DNA from: G963668435 sp963668435
GTDB lineage: Bacteria > Latescibacterota > Latescibacteria > Latescibacterales > Latescibacteraceae
Assembly: GCA_963668435.2 (NCBI GenBank)
Contig: CAXXSC010000008.1
Coordinates: 434,001 to 498,000, forward strand
Direction of reading: 5' to 3'
DNA length: 64,000 nucleotides
The notes under the pieces were generated by a model. The model was not told where the DNA came from. It saw nothing but the letters and a program-made list of their open reading frames with translations, and did no database searches. Both the position numbers and the translations under genes were made by a program. Shown here in pieces: positions 18,156-25,721 of this stretch; the first letter of the stretch is position 1; the number at the start of each line of letters is the position of its first letter.

Positions 18156-19066
18156 ATACCCCTCCCGAAATGTTCGAGCAGCGCCGCCATCATGACCTCG
18201 CCCGGCGCTTCCATGCCGGTCCAGAGCGAGAGCGAACGCGCCCCCTGCCATGCGAGCATGGCAAGCCCCTCGATGCTTTTGGCACCGTTGGCCTCGGCAT
18301 CGTCGAGGAATTTTGTCCGCAGCGGAACATAGACTATATCCGCAGTATACTGGCCTTCGTGGAAAATCGAAGGATCGGGCAGCGGCGACACCCCCTCATT
18401 GGGGAACATGCCCACGGAGGTCGTATTCACGACAAGGCCCGCCCCGCCAGCATGACGTTTGAACGACTGCTTATCCGCCGGTGCCGGTTCCACAACCTTA
18501 CCGCTGAAACACGCTATCTCGTCCGCAAGCGCCTCGGCTTTTCCAACAGTCCGGTTAATAATGGCAAGCTCCTTGACCTCCTCGCGGCCCGCGCAGGCAA
18601 ATGCCACACCTCGCGCGGCGCCTCCCGCGCCGATGATACAGACCCGTTCCGGCAGAACCGGCAGTCCACCCTCGGCAAGACATTTCAGAAACCCGTAGCC
18701 GTCAGTGTTGTCGCCATACAGACCGCCGTCTTTCGGAATGATCGTGTTGACCGCCCCCACAGCGCGGGCTTCATCACTGAGATCGTCCATCAGCGCCATC
18801 ACCGCGGTCTTGTGCGGCACAGTCACATTCATGCCGCCGATACCGAGCGCTTTCATACCCTTAATCGCACGCTCGAGATCATCAGGCCGGACATGCAGGG
18901 ACACATAGACCGCATCGAGCCCCATCGCCTTTATAGCGCGATTATGCATGAGCGGTGAAAGCGTATGCTCGATCGGATCACCGATCACGGCGAACACACT
19001 GCTTTTCCCGCTTATCTGCACCGAAACACCGTTGCCGTCACTACTGCTGTCAATTACATCGGTCAT
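18152..19066 (-). CDS. aroE: Shikimate 5-dehydrogenase
   Basis: A 304-residue AroE that reduces 3-dehydroshikimate to shikimate with NADPH. The shikimate site is seen in I-G-D-P-I-E-H-T-L-S-P-L-M-H-N and N-V-T-V-P-H-K (catalytic Lys); the NADP fold has G-A-G-G-A-A-R-G-V and an N-R-T motif binding the phosphate. The start at 19066 is preferred over an upstream in-frame ATG because it leaves the usual length and because its ATG overlaps the stop of a 44-residue gene (ATGA). The purine-rich AAAGAGAT precedes it. Downstream it overlaps an exported protein by 4 bp, so three genes are coupled in a row. Confidence 0.96.
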   Translation of the reverse strand: MTDVIDSSSDGNGVSVQISGKSSVFAVIGDPIEHTLSPLMHNRAIKAMGLDAVYVSLHVRPDDLERAIKGMKALGIGGMNVTVPHKTAVMALMDDLSDEARAVGAVNTIIPKDGGLYGDNTDGYGFLKCLAEGGLPVLPERVCIIGAGGAARGVAFACAGREEVKELAIINRTVGKAEALADEIACFSGKVVEPAPADKQSFKRHAGGAGLVVNTTSVGMFPNEGVSPLPDPSIFHEGQYTADIVYVPLRTKFLDDAEANGAKSIEGLAMLAWQGARSLSLWTGMEAPGEVMMAALLEHFGRGM

Positions 19067-19197
19067 ATCTCTTTGAAAAGCTCCTCGGCAAGCCCTACCG
19101 CCTCTTTCCATGAACAGCCCTGAATGAATTTGATCAGCGCAAGGCCGGCGAATACAACAGCAAGGAAAACGAGAAAGAGTTTGAAAATGACTTTCAT
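19063..19197 (-). CDS. 44-residue single-span membrane peptide upstream of aroE
   Basis: This short reading frame encodes 44 residues: a lysine-flanked hydrophobic helix (M-K-V-I-F-K then about 16 hydrophobic residues, about residues 5-22) followed by an amphipathic tail (S-W-K-E-A-V-G-L-A-E-E-L-F-K-E-I). Its TGA overlaps the aroE ATG by 4 bp, the same coupling seen at the next two gene junctions, which supports translation. GGAGG is present but only 1 nt from the ATG, which is a weakness. It may be a small inner-membrane protein or a leader-like ORF; its function is unknown. Confidence 0.6.
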   Translation of the reverse strand: MKVIFKLFLVFLAVVFAGLALIKFIQGCSWKEAVGLAEELFKEI

Positions 19198-19327
19198 GCC
19201 ATGCCTCCATTATTTGTCTTGTTTAATTGTGCGTAAAACAGTTTTATTTTTACCCGATATATGCATCTGAGAGTTCTTTTAATGAAAAGGTCTCAGCTTT
19301 CGCGGCAGTATCATCACGAATTATCTC

Positions 19328-20665
19328 TTACAACAATCCGGAAACCGAATCAAGCAGCGCCTTGAATTCGTAGACAGGATAATTATGCTCCTCGAAACCG
19401 AATACCGTGGATGTCCCGGCAGCATACAGGCCAAGCACATAAAACGCCAGAGCAAGGTCAGGCAGGCCGCATGAATCGATCAGATTTCCCCTGATCTCGC
19501 CACCGCCCTTGACCACGATGCCGTCGGCGTAGTCACCCACATGGCCCCCAAGGGTCTCGATCCCCCGCGCAAGAGCGTTGAAACGATCCCGTCCCGCGCC
19601 CGGAGAATGATCACCGGTATCGCTGATAACTGTTTCTCCAGCGGCACAGATCCCCACGGCTCCGAGAATCAGGAGCTCGTGAATCTGGGAGCGCGCCTGT
19701 TCCGCATTGACATGAACACTTTCGAGAGGACTCCATTCGACTATAATATCGGCGCTTTCGAACGCCTGTTTCCGTCTGATTGGTTCGCTTTCGAGAGCAC
19801 CTTTCATACGCTTGACCGTATCGAAAAAGCCGCGCCGTGCCTGTCCCCATGCCACTGACTTTATTTTCAGTTTCGATTTCGGCAGGATCGAGGCCGCAAA
19901 AGTGAGCGCCGCGGCTAAAGTGCTGTCACCGGGGATGTCGATATCACGGATTGGAGCACCCGTGTACTCGTAAAGTTTCACCTCCGGGAGCGCCTTGCCG
20001 GATGCTTTTGCCAGACGCCGCTCTATCTCGAATTCACGCGTGGTTTCGACCGCTTTCGTCGATTGCGAGTAGCCGAAAACCTGCGCAAGCGAGGTAGTGT
20101 GCGACAAGACGGCAAGCGGTGCAGACAGGTTAAACGCCTGCTTTGAGGCCAGCGCAGCGGCAAAAAAACACTCAGCCTCCCAGGAGGATTCCACCTGTTG
20201 AACGGTTTCTGAGGGAAATGCGGAAGGACTGAAAAGCATCTCGGATTCCCCGCGCTCAATCGAGGAGTTCGGCAGCCCGGCCTTGCGAAGAAGCCCGGCA
20301 ATCATTCCGGCGACAACCGACCGTCGCCCCTCGAGATTACTTATCCGGACCTTGCGCCCGGAAAAAACCGCTCCGACGGCAAGTATATGGAGTATATCCT
20401 CTGGCACAGCGCTGTCCAGCCCGATCTCGTCCGGGAGCTGACCGGTGTTTATTGTCAGCACACCGCTGTCCTGACCGATCTCGCAGCCACAGCTTGTAAG
20501 CCAGCCTGTAAAACTGTCGACATCCGGCGACGGCGACGGATTTGTCAGTTGAAATGTCCCCTCGGACAAGGCGGAAAAAGCCAGGCTTGTCAGTGTCAGA
20601 ATACGATCGCCGGGAACCGTTACCGTCCCTTTCAGACTTCCCCTTGTGGAAACCTCAAAACGCAT
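19328..20665 (-). CDS. EPSP synthase (AroA)-like protein lacking active-site motifs
   Basis: A 445-residue protein with the length and two-domain inside-out barrel pattern of 5-enolpyruvylshikimate-3-phosphate synthase, sitting between tyrA and aroE. Fold markers remain: T-V-P-G-D near residue 18, the domain-2 I-P-G-D-S-T-L-A-A-A-L-T-F-A-A-S, and H-E-L-L-I-L-G-A-V. Yet the residues that bind shikimate-3-phosphate and PEP look lost: P-G-D-K-S-I-S-H-R becomes P-G-D-R-I-L-T-L-T, the G-N-A-G-T-x-x-R segment becomes V-P-E-D-I-L-H-I-L, S-S-Q-x-K-S becomes S-S-W-E-A-E, the D of D-E-L-P becomes H, and D-H-R-x-A-M becomes L-P-D-L-A-L. It may be a pseudoenzyme, a regulator, or an enzyme with a new substrate. 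AGGAG lies 5 nt before the ATG within the end of tyrA. Confidence 0.85.
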   Translation of the reverse strand: MRFEVSTRGSLKGTVTVPGDRILTLTSLAFSALSEGTFQLTNPSPSPDVDSFTGWLTSCGCEIGQDSGVLTINTGQLPDEIGLDSAVPEDILHILAVGAVFSGRKVRISNLEGRRSVVAGMIAGLLRKAGLPNSSIERGESEMLFSPSAFPSETVQQVESSWEAECFFAAALASKQAFNLSAPLAVLSHTTSLAQVFGYSQSTKAVETTREFEIERRLAKASGKALPEVKLYEYTGAPIRDIDIPGDSTLAAALTFAASILPKSKLKIKSVAWGQARRGFFDTVKRMKGALESEPIRRKQAFESADIIVEWSPLESVHVNAEQARSQIHELLILGAVGICAAGETVISDTGDHSPGAGRDRFNALARGIETLGGHVGDYADGIVVKGGGEIRGNLIDSCGLPDLALAFYVLGLYAAGTSTVFGFEEHNYPVYEFKALLDSVSGLL

Positions 20666-20666
20666 G

Positions 20667-21770
20667 TCAGCTCCTGAGACGTGCCAAATAATCGAGTCCG
20701 TTCAATATGACTATCGCCTCTTCCGCCTGCTCCTCGCGATCGAAAGCAAGGCGGAGCGTTCCACCCTCACCCTCCCTGACCTTGAGCACCTCGATATCCT
20801 TGATATTGATGCCTTTTTCGGCGAGTTCCGATGATATTTCCGCAATAACACCCGGCTTGTCCTCGACCACGACCAGCACCTCGAAAAGTGTCTTCATGAA
20901 ACCTTTCGTGTCGCGCGGTATCTTTCCCCTGGTCATATTGGCGATCTCGAAATCCACACCGAGATCGGAGGAGCCGACCCTGTCCCGCAAGTCGCTGAGA
21001 TTATCCATGAAAATATCTATCATCTCGCATACTGCATCGCGGTTTGTACGGAAGATATCATCCCACATGGCAAAAGGGCTCGAGGCGATACGGGTCATGT
21101 CCCTGAAACCGCCGGCGGCCAGTGTAAGGCACGGCGAATCGTCATTATGCAGGCTGCTCACCATTTTTACCAGAGAAACAGCCAGTATCTGTGGAAGGTG
21201 GCTGACAGCGGCGGCAATACGGTCGTGCAGCGCGGCCTCGAGCACGATAACTTTCGCGCCGATGCAGTGAATGAAATCGCTGAAAGTCGATAGAATTTCC
21301 TCCGGCACATTTTCGGCCGGACAGAGCACATAGATAGCGTTCTGGAACAGGAAAGGATCGGCGGCATTGACACCACTTCGCTCAGAACCGGCCATCGGGT
21401 GCCCGCCAATAAAATAGGCACTCCCGGGGATGACCTCTGCGGCATGTTCGCCGATCTCGCGTTTTGTGGAACCGACCTCGGTCACGAGAGCTCCCGGTTT
21501 AAGCGATCCGGCAATCACACTCAAAAGCCCCTGAATACGGTGTATCGGAGTGCATAAGACGACAAGGTCGGCATCTGCAACAGCTGTTTCCACCTCTTCA
21601 TAGCCGCAGCCCTCATGTATGGCACCCATTTCCAGCGCGCTCGTAACAGCGGCACGTGATGAAACGCCGATAATATGGCTGTCAGGGTATTTCCTGTGCA
21701 CGGCAAGTCCAAATGAGCCGCCAATGAGCCCTACTCCTATGATGGTAATCGTTTTGTACATGTGCTCCAT
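20667..21770 (-). CDS. tyrA: Prephenate dehydrogenase with C-terminal ACT domain
   Basis: A 367-residue TyrA. The Rossmann motif G-V-G-L-I-G-G-S-F-G is near residue 12 of the protein. H-P-M-A-G-S-E-R-S-G-V near residue 121 is the substrate-site signature, and a catalytic-type H is in S-H-L-P-Q-I-L-A. An ACT domain fills the last 65 residues (V-V-V-E-D-K-P-G-V-I-A-E-I-S), implying tyrosine feedback. It oxidatively decarboxylates prephenate to 4-hydroxyphenylpyruvate. Two candidate starts lie 9 bp apart (21770 and 21761) behind GAGG; the first is taken. Its stop is 1 bp from the aroA-like start, so the two are coupled. Confidence 0.95.
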   Translation of the reverse strand: MEHMYKTITIIGVGLIGGSFGLAVHRKYPDSHIIGVSSRAAVTSALEMGAIHEGCGYEEVETAVADADLVVLCTPIHRIQGLLSVIAGSLKPGALVTEVGSTKREIGEHAAEVIPGSAYFIGGHPMAGSERSGVNAADPFLFQNAIYVLCPAENVPEEILSTFSDFIHCIGAKVIVLEAALHDRIAAAVSHLPQILAVSLVKMVSSLHNDDSPCLTLAAGGFRDMTRIASSPFAMWDDIFRTNRDAVCEMIDIFMDNLSDLRDRVGSSDLGVDFEIANMTRGKIPRDTKGFMKTLFEVLVVVEDKPGVIAEISSELAEKGINIKDIEVLKVREGEGGTLRLAFDREEQAEEAIVILNGLDYLARLRS

Positions 21771-21836
21771 TTTCCTCGCTGGTATGACTCCGTTGCCGGG
21801 GCAGCTGATTCGTTGCCGTGATCCGGCACTGTCCAA

Positions 21837-22541
21837 TTAATTTTCGGTAATGACAACATCCTTGAAAAGAGCAGAGGCCAAACCGGTCGCTGTCCCCCTC
21901 AGGCGAAAAGCGATCGCTCCGCCGGGAAGGCTTTCAGCTGAACTGTCATTTCCCTCGACAACCAGTGCGCCGTCAATCTTGAGCCAGATTTTCGAATCCT
22001 CGCGGCCGATCTCGACATCATGCCATCTCTCGCCGGCGACATGCTTTTCACCCTCGGCAACCGGCTCCATTCCCGGACATTTGACAATGAAGGGCAGACG
22101 GTTGTGGGCACCATTATGAAATGCGACGACATAGTTCTGAACCTGCTCGGCAGTCCAGAACCCGAAAGCGCCGTCATAATCGGCAGGCACCTTTATTTCT
22201 CCGCCGCTGGCCACATCCGAGGCAGAAAGCATGACTACATTCACACTCTCATAGGTTGACGGCTTGACCTTGAAGCTCACAGTCACATTTTTCCCATAGC
22301 TTTTCGGTGATACGAGTGTTACGCCGACAGAGCCGTCTGTCTCGCTCATCAGAAGCGCATTTTCCGCAGCATCAACGCCAACGGTACCAGTGCCGAGAAA
22401 ACACCATTTCGCCAACTCTTCGAGACTGACGGCACCGGCTGAAGATTTTGCCGGTGACGGTGTTTTCGCTGTATTTTTTTCACCGCCGGAACAGCCTGCG
22501 ATAAGAAAAAGAGCCAGAATTGTCATTGACAGATAACGCAT
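21837..22541 (-). CDS. Lipoprotein with LamG-like beta-sandwich (DUF1961-like), copy 1
   Basis: A 234-residue lipoprotein: the signal M-R-Y-L-S-M-T-I-L-A-L-F-L ends in the lipobox I-A-G-C (Cys17), followed by a Ser/Pro/Ala-rich linker. The rest is a concanavalin-like sandwich with T-L-V-S-P-K-S-Y-G-K-N-V-T-V-S-F, F-G-F-W-T-A-E-Q-V-Q-N-Y-V-V-A-F-H-N-G and W-L-K-I-D-G-A-L-V-V-E-G. This layout resembles DUF1961 and other LamG-type proteins that bind or hydrolyse sugars, though no catalytic residues are evident. GGAGGT lies 7 nt before the ATG at 22541. It is 62 bp from a paralogue and 66 bp from tyrA on the same strand. Its role is unknown. Confidence 0.82.
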   Translation of the reverse strand: MRYLSMTILALFLIAGCSGGEKNTAKTPSPAKSSAGAVSLEELAKWCFLGTGTVGVDAAENALLMSETDGSVGVTLVSPKSYGKNVTVSFKVKPSTYESVNVVMLSASDVASGGEIKVPADYDGAFGFWTAEQVQNYVVAFHNGAHNRLPFIVKCPGMEPVAEGEKHVAGERWHDVEIGREDSKIWLKIDGALVVEGNDSSAESLPGGAIAFRLRGTATGLASALFKDVVITEN

Positions 22542-22603
22542 AAAAAAGACCTCCGAAATTCCCAAATTTTTGCCAGTTTTGATAATGTTTTATATGCTCT
22601 CGA

Positions 22604-23314
22604 TCATCCCTCGCTTATCACCACATTCCGGATGAGACAGCGATATGCGCCCGCGCCATGTCCCCTGAGGCGGAAACCAATCCTGCCCGGCGGCAGGCCG
22701 CCACGGTTCTTGTCACGGCCTTTGACAACAAGTTTATCGTCGATTTTGATCCAGAGGCGACGTCCCCGGCGGCCGACCTCGACCTTGAATGTTTTTGCTG
22801 CCGGGATCTCGTCAGATGCGGTCGCAACCTCTTTGAGACCGGGATTTTTCATAATATACGGCTTGGAATCGAAATACCCGTTGTGATACGAGAACAGATA
22901 ATTCTGGACACGGCCCTCGGTCCAGAAATTGAAATTTCCAAGGTGATCATCCGTGACTTTGAGATCGCCCATGGTCACGAGGTCGGACGCCGAAAGGAAA
23001 ACGGTGCTTACTCCCTCGTAGCTCATCGGCCTGATCTCGAATGACAATATGACGTGATTACCGTAAGAATGGGGCGAAACCAGTGTAATCCCCTTTGAAG
23101 CGTGCCCCTCGCCAAGAATGAGAGCATTCTCCTTTTGATCGACAACAGCCTCGCCAACGCCGATAAGAAGCCATTCGGAAAGGTCTTCCGGGCTCAGTTC
23201 CACCACTTTCAGTTTCTTGAAGGTCAGAAAGTCGGGCACATAATCGGAGGCGCCACTCATACAGCCTGAAACGATAACAGCGACACACACAACAGCGATC
23301 ATCAGTCTCGTCAC
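22604..23314 (-). CDS. Lipoprotein with LamG-like beta-sandwich (DUF1961-like), copy 2
   Basis: A 236-residue paralogue of the neighbouring lipoprotein. The GTG start at 23314 has GAGGTGA 5-7 nt upstream. The signal peptide ends at V-S-G-C (Cys18). Shared strands include T-L-V-S-P-H-S-Y-G-N-H-V-I-L-S-F, F-W-T-E-G-R-V-Q-N-Y-L-F-S-Y-H-N-G and L-W-I-K-I-D-D-K-L-V-V-K-G, and both copies close with G-x-I-A/G-F-R-L-R-G near the C-terminus. It begins 24 bp after phosphomannomutase, so both lipoproteins appear to be read through from a housekeeping gene. Tandem duplication is the simplest origin. Confidence 0.82.
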   Translation of the reverse strand: MTRLMIAVVCVAVIVSGCMSGASDYVPDFLTFKKLKVVELSPEDLSEWLLIGVGEAVVDQKENALILGEGHASKGITLVSPHSYGNHVILSFEIRPMSYEGVSTVFLSASDLVTMGDLKVTDDHLGNFNFWTEGRVQNYLFSYHNGYFDSKPYIMKNPGLKEVATASDEIPAAKTFKVEVGRRGRRLWIKIDDKLVVKGRDKNRGGLPPGRIGFRLRGHGAGAYRCLIRNVVISEG

Positions 23315-23338
23315 AAGATCACCTCATAGTGAATCCCG

Positions 23339-24709
23339 CTATTCGGCACCGCCGATAATCGCGAGAAGTTCATCTGTTTTATCTTTGAGAAGCGCAGTAT
23401 CAGCCGAGGTCTCGACATTGAGACGCACCACCGGCTCGGTATTCGATTTTCTGAGATTAAAACGCCATTCACGGCCGAACTCTAGAGATATGCCGTCCAG
23501 ATCGGAGAATGAACTTGCGAGAGGACGGTATTTTTCGACCAGAGACTCAATAATCGTATCGGGATCATCCACAACACGGTTGATCTCGCCCGAACAGGGA
23601 TAGCTTGCGATCCTGTCAGCGACAAGTTTCGACAGCGGCAGGCCGGTGGCCGACATCTCCTGGGCGATCAGAAGCCAGGGGATCATGCCGGAATCACAGT
23701 AGCTGAAATCACTGAAATAATGATGGGCGCTCATTTCGCCGCCATAGAGAGCTTTCGTCTCGCGCATTTTCTCCTTGATGAATGAATGCCCCGATTTCGA
23801 GACCAGCGCCTTGCCGCCCACAGCATCGACCAGGTCAATCGTGTTCCAGGTCAGGCGGGGGTCATGAACTATTCCGGCACCGGGATGTATCTCGATAATG
23901 CGTTTCGCGAGAAAACCGACAAGGTAATACCCCTCGATATAGGCACCGTTCTCATCGAAAAAGAAACAGCGGTCGAAATCGCCATCCCACGCGATACCGA
24001 GGTCACAACCCTTTCCGGTAACCGCATCGGCTGTCATGGCTCGGTTTTCCATCAGGAGCGGATTCGGGACACCGGCGGGGAAAGTGCTGTCCGGATCCCA
24101 GAAAATACGTTCGAACTCAAACGGCAGATGGGGCGCAAGCGCGTCAAGCGCCGGCCCCGCGCATCCGTGCCCCGGATTCACAAGAATTTTCAGCGGCTTG
24201 AGTGCGGAAACATCCACAAAGGATAGAATACGCTGGACATAGCCTTCCATGACATCACGGCTCGATGCCTTCCCTCTGGTCGAAGCCGATGCGGGAATAT
24301 CTTTCGTCCTGACACGGCGCTCGATATCCATGAGGCCGGTGTCGGCGCTGATGGGACGGCCCGCTTTCCGGACCATTTTTATACCGTTGTAGCCCTTGGG
24401 ATTATGGCTGGCGGTAACCATAATGCCGCCGCCCATGCCCTCGATCGAGGAGGCATAGTAAACCATCTCCGTACCGCAGAGACCGATATCGACAGTATCG
24501 ATACCGGCATCGTTCAGACCATTGATAACGGCGGCGGAAAGCTCCTCGCTTGAATCGCGCACATCCCGTCCAACAGCAACCGCGCCGTCGGGAGCGATTT
24601 CAGCGGCATACGCCTTCCCGATATCATATGCCATCCCGGCGTTCAATTCATCGGGGACTTTCCCGCGAACATCATATGCCTTGAATGCAGCCAGATTGTC
24701 TTTCCCCAT
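23339..24709 (-). CDS. manB: Phosphomannomutase/phosphoglucomutase
   Basis: A 456-residue alpha-D-phosphohexomutase. Order of motifs: K-A-Y-D-V-R-G near residue 10, the phosphoserine loop T-A-S-H-N-P-K-G-Y-N-G near residue 98, the metal loop D-G-D-F-D-R-C near residue 232, the sugar-binding G-E-M-S-A-H-H-Y-F, and the C-terminal phosphate-binding R-x-S-N-T-E-P. The H-H-Y-F form is typical of bifunctional PMM/PGM enzymes. It interconverts hexose 1- and 6-phosphates to supply GDP-mannose or UDP-glucose precursors. GAGGAGGT lies 6 nt before the ATG at 24709. The symbol is assigned by family only. Confidence 0.93.
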   Translation of the reverse strand: MGKDNLAAFKAYDVRGKVPDELNAGMAYDIGKAYAAEIAPDGAVAVGRDVRDSSEELSAAVINGLNDAGIDTVDIGLCGTEMVYYASSIEGMGGGIMVTASHNPKGYNGIKMVRKAGRPISADTGLMDIERRVRTKDIPASASTRGKASSRDVMEGYVQRILSFVDVSALKPLKILVNPGHGCAGPALDALAPHLPFEFERIFWDPDSTFPAGVPNPLLMENRAMTADAVTGKGCDLGIAWDGDFDRCFFFDENGAYIEGYYLVGFLAKRIIEIHPGAGIVHDPRLTWNTIDLVDAVGGKALVSKSGHSFIKEKMRETKALYGGEMSAHHYFSDFSYCDSGMIPWLLIAQEMSATGLPLSKLVADRIASYPCSGEINRVVDDPDTIIESLVEKYRPLASSFSDLDGISLEFGREWRFNLRKSNTEPVVRLNVETSADTALLKDKTDELLAIIGGAE

Positions 24710-24925
24710 AACGGGACCTCCTCTGTATATGCCAGAACCTGCCGCAGAATAAGTAATATCGCAGCAAGCGCCGGAAAGCCGTAACCGCTTTCCGTTTTCA
24801 GGTGTCAATAGATTGTATTCTGTAGAAATAAGGTAATATACGCGGCCTCTTTTCGCAAGCGAAGTCGGTGGCCGCTAAAAAGAGCAGCAGACGTGCGCAA
24901 GACAAGCATATTTACGCTACATCGT

Positions 24926-25702
24926 TCACTCAGATTCTATGACAATGCCGATTGGACAGTGGTCCGAACCCATGACCTCAGGCATGATGAACGCGTCCTT
25001 GACCCTGTTCATGTATTCTTCGTTGGCATAGAAATAATCGATGCGCCAGCCGACATTTTTCTCACGGGCGCGTGTCCGCATGCTCCACCAGCTGTACTGG
25101 TCCGGCTCGTCATGGAACGCCCGGAAAGTGTCCACATAGCCGTGATCGAGAAGTTTATCGATCCATGCCCGCTCCTCCGGAAGGAAGCCGGATGTTTTTT
25201 CGTTCTCTTTCGGCCGGGCGAGATCGATGGGTTTGTGGGCAGTGTTGACATCACCACAGACAACGATGTTCCTGCCTGATTTCCTGAGTGTCTCGATGTG
25301 CTCGAGGAAGGCATCGTAAAATGCCATTTTATAATCGAGACGTTCTTTCGACATCTGCCCGTTGGGAAAATAGACGTTGAAAAGCTCGAAATCATCATAG
25401 GACGCGGCGACAATCCGGCCCTCGTTGTCGAATTCCGGAATACCCATTCCGTGCCTGACCTCGTTCGGCTCAGCTTTCGTGTAAAGGGCGACACCGCTGT
25501 AGCCTTTTCTCTCGGCAGACGAGAAATAGACCTGATAGCCGTCAACCTCGAGAAGCTCCGCCGAAAGCTGTTCTTTATGAGCCTTGGTTTCCTGAAGGCA
25601 GAGAATATCTGGCGCGGCGGACTTGAACCAGTCGAGGAATCCCTTGCGGTGCGCCGCGCGAATTCCGTTTACATTCCATGAAATGAGTGTTTTTTCCTGC
25701 AT
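24926..25702 (-). CDS. xth: Exodeoxyribonuclease III / AP endonuclease
   Basis: A 258-residue Xth of the endonuclease/exonuclease/phosphatase fold. It begins at the ATG at 25702 (GGAGGATAC before it) with S-W-N-V-N-G-I-R-A, then L-Q-E-T-K (metal Glu), G-Y-S-G-V-A, C-G-D-V-N-T-A-H (catalytic Asp/Asn), W-R-I-D-Y-F, and the final G-S-D-H-C-P-I (catalytic Asp-His). It cuts at abasic sites and degrades 3' ends in base-excision repair. The ATG is 20 bp after the stop of the DUF6259-type gene, an odd pairing that may be incidental; phosphomannomutase follows after 216 bp. Confidence 0.97.
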   Translation of the reverse strand: MQEKTLISWNVNGIRAAHRKGFLDWFKSAAPDILCLQETKAHKEQLSAELLEVDGYQVYFSSAERKGYSGVALYTKAEPNEVRHGMGIPEFDNEGRIVAASYDDFELFNVYFPNGQMSKERLDYKMAFYDAFLEHIETLRKSGRNIVVCGDVNTAHKPIDLARPKENEKTSGFLPEERAWIDKLLDHGYVDTFRAFHDEPDQYSWWSMRTRAREKNVGWRIDYFYANEEYMNRVKDAFIMPEVMGSDHCPIGIVIESE

Positions 25703-25721
25703 GTATCCTCCATTTGCTTCC

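Noticed and set aside
17343..18332. 329-codon plus-strand open frame opposite the SH3-like protein and aroE
   Set aside because: It crosses a well-supported gene junction on the minus strand and shows no motif.
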